In this document: positions 61,797 to 64,000 of the stretch, one piece after another
How the letters are laid out: every line of letters begins with the position of its first letter
Position numbering within the stretch: the first letter of the stretch is position 1
From: Leptothoe spongobia TAU-MAC 1115
Lineage (GTDB): Bacteria; Cyanobacteriota; Cyanobacteriia; Phormidesmidales; Phormidesmidaceae
Length of the DNA stretch: 64,000 nucleotides
Reading direction: 5' to 3'
Assembly (NCBI RefSeq): GCF_018739885.1
Contig: NZ_JADOES010000005.1
Coordinates: forward strand, 1 to 64,000
Position numbers and translations under genes: made by a program
Notes under the pieces: generated by a model
Seen by the model: the letters and a program-made list of their open reading frames with translations, nothing else
Told to the model about the DNA's origin: nothing
Databases searched by the model: none

Positions 61797-62434
61797 AATT
61801 TTTTCGCTGAAATAGTATAGCTCGCTGTTTCTTGCGGATGCCTATCATGCTTATCCAAGATCGGTGCAATGGTTTGTCCTAACCACCAAACAGGAATCCA
61901 AAAAGACTTCAAAAAACCAGTAGAAAACCGCATCGTATGGTAGTTGAATTTAAGAATCCACGTCTGCCAAAAGCCTGTGTTTTCGGTGATTTCTATTTCA
62001 ACAAACCCATTTTTTTGTAGGAGATACTCTAAGCCGTAGCGTGTGTAGCGAAAATAATCATAGGGCTCCTCGTGAACATGCCACATAAATGGGACAGTTA
62101 TAAATATTTTGCCTTGAGGCTTGAGAATACGAAAACATTCTGACAGAAAAAGGCTAGGTTCTGGCAAATGTTCAAGAACCTGAAAAGAAGTAACCGTGTC
62201 AGCGTAATTAGAATCAAAGGGTAGTCTTTCACAAAGGTTAGCAAAGACATCAACATGAGTCTGATCATGCAGACTATTTTCCCAATCAACTCCTACATAT
62301 TGTTTTGCAACACTGAGTATGTGACGTTTGTAGGGAGCTGTTCCACATCCAAGATCTACAACTAATCCTTCATAAGGTAAGGATTTGACAATCTTTTCGT
62401 TGATTTTATGAATAAGAAAATTATAATTACTCAT
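61784..62434 (-). CDS. SAM-dependent methyltransferase
   Basis: A class I methyltransferase of 216 residues from the ATG at 62434, which overlaps the upstream acyltransferase stop by 8 bp. The longer frame to 62497 adds 21 residues and overlaps more, so it is less likely. Motif I is GLVVDLGCGTAPYKRHIL, then YVGVDWEN, DTVTSFQVLEHLPEPSLFLS and FRILKPQGKIFITVPFMWHV. The VPFMWHVHEEPYDYFRYT stretch recurs in methyltransferases of exopolysaccharide loci. The target, probably a sugar or lipid carrier intermediate, is unknown. Confidence 0.88.
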   Translation of the reverse strand: MSNYNFLIHKINEKIVKSLPYEGLVVDLGCGTAPYKRHILSVAKQYVGVDWENSLHDQTHVDVFANLCERLPFDSNYADTVTSFQVLEHLPEPSLFLSECFRILKPQGKIFITVPFMWHVHEEPYDYFRYTRYGLEYLLQKNGFVEIEITENTGFWQTWILKFNYHTMRFSTGFLKSFWIPVWWLGQTIAPILDKHDRHPQETASYTISAKKLCCL

Positions 62435-63023
62435 ACCAACTGCTTTTAATTTTCTTGCAAGGTACACCAGCATAGATAGAGTTTGCTTCAAGCGCACCTT
62501 TTATAATTGCCCCTGCTCCAACCACTACATTTTCATTAATAATGCTCCCTGGTAAAATAGTACAATTGGCACCAATAAATACATTATTTTTAATAACTAT
62601 ATTTTTGATTACTCGTTCTTCAGTCACTTTTTTCCCAAAGTTATAATGGTTAGAATAAGCAATAACTTTAGTGCCAGGCCCGATAGCGACATCATTTCCA
62701 ATCGATACTGTTCCATGGCAAACGTTGACATAACAAAAGGCTGCTAAGTGCGAGTTATCTCCAATACTAAAAGTGCCATGTGTATTTAAGATATAGCAAG
62801 CATGATAAAGGCAACTTTTATTGCCAGATTTAAAGTTATTTTTATTGGTTATTAATACGTTTGTATCTATAAAACATTCAGTTTTATAAACTATTCGCCT
62901 TAGGCAGACGGCTAATTCAGAATGATTTCCTCTAATAAAAGCCTCAATAAATCCCAAGAAGAAATCTATTATTAGTTTGCATTTCTGAGCTATTAGTTTA
63001 AGCATGGAAAGTTTATGCAACAT
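62427..63023 (-). CDS. Hexapeptide-repeat acyltransferase
   Basis: A 198-residue left-handed beta-helix acyltransferase. Repeats include YILNTHGTFSIGDNSHLAAF, VSIGNDVAIGPGTKVIAYS and NVFIGANCTILPGSIINENV, VVGAGAIIKGAL, ending NSIYAGVPCKKIK as in WbbJ/LacA-type O-acetyltransferases. The start overlaps the upstream aminotransferase end. The ATG at 63005 gives a 13-bp overlap and the ATG at 63023 a 31-bp overlap; I cannot separate them. It may N-acetylate the amino sugar made by the DegT enzyme. Confidence 0.88.
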   Translation of the reverse strand: MLHKLSMLKLIAQKCKLIIDFFLGFIEAFIRGNHSELAVCLRRIVYKTECFIDTNVLITNKNNFKSGNKSCLYHACYILNTHGTFSIGDNSHLAAFCYVNVCHGTVSIGNDVAIGPGTKVIAYSNHYNFGKKVTEERVIKNIVIKNNVFIGANCTILPGSIINENVVVGAGAIIKGALEANSIYAGVPCKKIKSSWYE

Positions 63024-64000
63024 TCAACAGCCTTATCAGCATTTGGAAAGCCCTCAACTGTCTGTGAAGGATGAATATTTGTACGAAACCAAACACCAGG
63101 AATTACGCCCAACTTTTTGTAAGCCCAGGTAGTGTTCCTTTTTTTTTCAGGTTCTACTAATATTGGATATCGTAAATATACTGGAATAGAATCTTGAATC
63201 ACGGTGGGCTTTCTGTAACCATGTTCTTCACACCAGTAATCCCAACGTTTAGCATATTTCCTTCTACGGTCATTGTAGCTATCAATCTTTAAAAGCTGAT
63301 TTGAACCAATAGCAGCTAATGGTGCTGCCATCTTTTGGCCATAATGCTTAGGGCGAATACCTTTAGTTTCTTCGAGTGTTGTTGAGATTAGCTGTTTATG
63401 GCCATATCTCAAATCCCAAATATCTCCTAACCACCAACGCTGAGGATGTTTAAACTTATAAAAATCTAAAATAACATTGTGTAACTGCTTATCAAGCCAA
63501 CCTACCTTTGGATAAGGTACTTGTTGATAGTATTCCTCTAGTTTTGTTGCTAATTCTGGGTTATTTGTAGTAGCAATACCGCCCTGAATAGTAGTGAAAA
63601 TTTTTGAATGTTCACTACTATAAAAAGCAACATCACCTAAATTTCCAACTTTTTGACCTCTAAACTCAGCACCTGTTGAATGAGCACAATCTTCAATCAC
63701 CTTTAGATTGTAGTGCTTTGCCAAATCGACAATAGCTTGATAGTCTCGGCAAACCAAACCATAAAGGTGATGTAATAAAATAGCACGTGTTTTAGAAGTA
63801 ATGCGAGCCTCGATTCTATTTATATCAAGCCCATAAGTATCAAGCTCGATATCAGAGTAAACCACTTTTACACTGGCAAACTTAAAAGCATTAGGTACAA
63901 CAACACATGTATAAGCAGGTACAATTACCTCATCTCCTGGCCGTAGTCCTAAAGCATAAATACATGCACTTAAAGCTACTCTGCCAGCCATAAATGCCAA
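62993..64000 (-). CDS. DegT/DnrJ/EryC1/StrS-family aminotransferase (5' end beyond the window)
   Basis: A PLP-dependent nucleotide-sugar aminotransferase; 335 residues are visible and a short N-terminus (probably tens of residues) lies past the right edge. Landmarks are AFMAGRVALSACIYALGL, DEVIVPAYTCVVV, LKVIEDCAHSTG with the Asp that contacts the pyridine nitrogen, and FYSSEHSKIFTTIQGG with the Schiff-base Lys (residue 133 of the visible part). It should convert a keto-sugar nucleotide to the amino sugar, probably the substrate of the neighbouring acyltransferase and glycosyltransferases. It heads the visible minus-strand operon. Confidence 0.9.
   Translation of the reverse strand: MAFMAGRVALSACIYALGLRPGDEVIVPAYTCVVVPNAFKFASVKVVYSDIELDTYGLDINRIEARITSKTRAILLHHLYGLVCRDYQAIVDLAKHYNLKVIEDCAHSTGAEFRGQKVGNLGDVAFYSSEHSKIFTTIQGGIATTNNPELATKLEEYYQQVPYPKVGWLDKQLHNVILDFYKFKHPQRWWLGDIWDLRYGHKQLISTTLEETKGIRPKHYGQKMAAPLAAIGSNQLLKIDSYNDRRRKYAKRWDYWCEEHGYRKPTVIQDSIPVYLRYPILVEPEKKRNTTWAYKKLGVIPGVWFRTNIHPSQTVEGFPNADKAVECCINFPCLN

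Overview
The window looks like chromosome from a cyanobacterium, probably filamentous and Leptolyngbya-like, though the genus is a guess. The evidence is at least 14 copies of the HIP1 octamer GCGATCGC, a very large two-partner-secretion adhesin, an NB-ARC/WD40 protein with a vMAP-type N-terminus, RTX-tailed extracellular enzymes, a sucrase/ferredoxin-like protein and a LtrA protein. No rRNA, tRNA, CRISPR array or complete insertion sequence was seen.

Layout. 0-2.7 kb: the end of an upstream gene, a 50-residue unknown protein, an Mrr-type endonuclease (minus strand) and a small HsdR_N-like nuclease-fold protein. The latter lies between two copies of a ~118-bp leader. 2.8-10.2 kb: a family-5 (Opp/Dpp-like) ABC importer (binding protein, two permeases, two ATPases) whose spacers are filled with GC-rich palindromes, then a DMT-type exporter. 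10.2-18.1 kb: a secreted hypothetical protein, a GH10 xylanase and a ~1600-residue TpsA-like adhesin with Ser/Asp-rich repeats. 18.1-24.7 kb: a structured RNA candidate with a strong terminator, a PfpI-like gene fragment, a GNAT, an adenylate cyclase, an Eco29kI-type restriction-modification pair, and a divergent MarR/haloalkane dehalogenase pair in which both genes are broken.

24.7-35.6 kb is a secreted-enzyme block. It holds a very large phytase-like + beta-propeller phytase + PhoD + RTX fusion with a Pho-box-like element upstream, an ExeM/NucH-type extracellular nuclease with three lamin-tail domains and an RTX tail, and a putative zinc metalloprotease. The first two suggest scavenging of phosphorus from phytate, phosphoesters and extracellular DNA. 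35.9-42.7 kb: a 14-repeat WD40 NB-ARC protein and a PAS-PAS-GAF-GGDEF-EAL protein.

42.8-48.9 kb: an easily missed 59-residue double-glycine-leader peptide with a duplicated core motif (the best candidate here for an undescribed system), then a sucrase/ferredoxin-like gene with a Fur-box-like site, a GCS2-family carboxylate-amine ligase, a GNAT, a small membrane protein, LtrA and an SDR. 48.9-64 kb is a mostly minus-strand exopolysaccharide/O-antigen cluster: SGNH hydrolase, glycosyltransferases, hexapeptide acyltransferases, FkbM and other methyltransferases, Wzy-like polymerase, Wzx flippase and a DegT aminotransferase cut by the window edge. It contains a decayed glycosyltransferase copy, a MITE-like element and no HIP1 site, which suggests separate acquisition.

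All assignments come from reading motifs and domain order by eye. No database search was possible.
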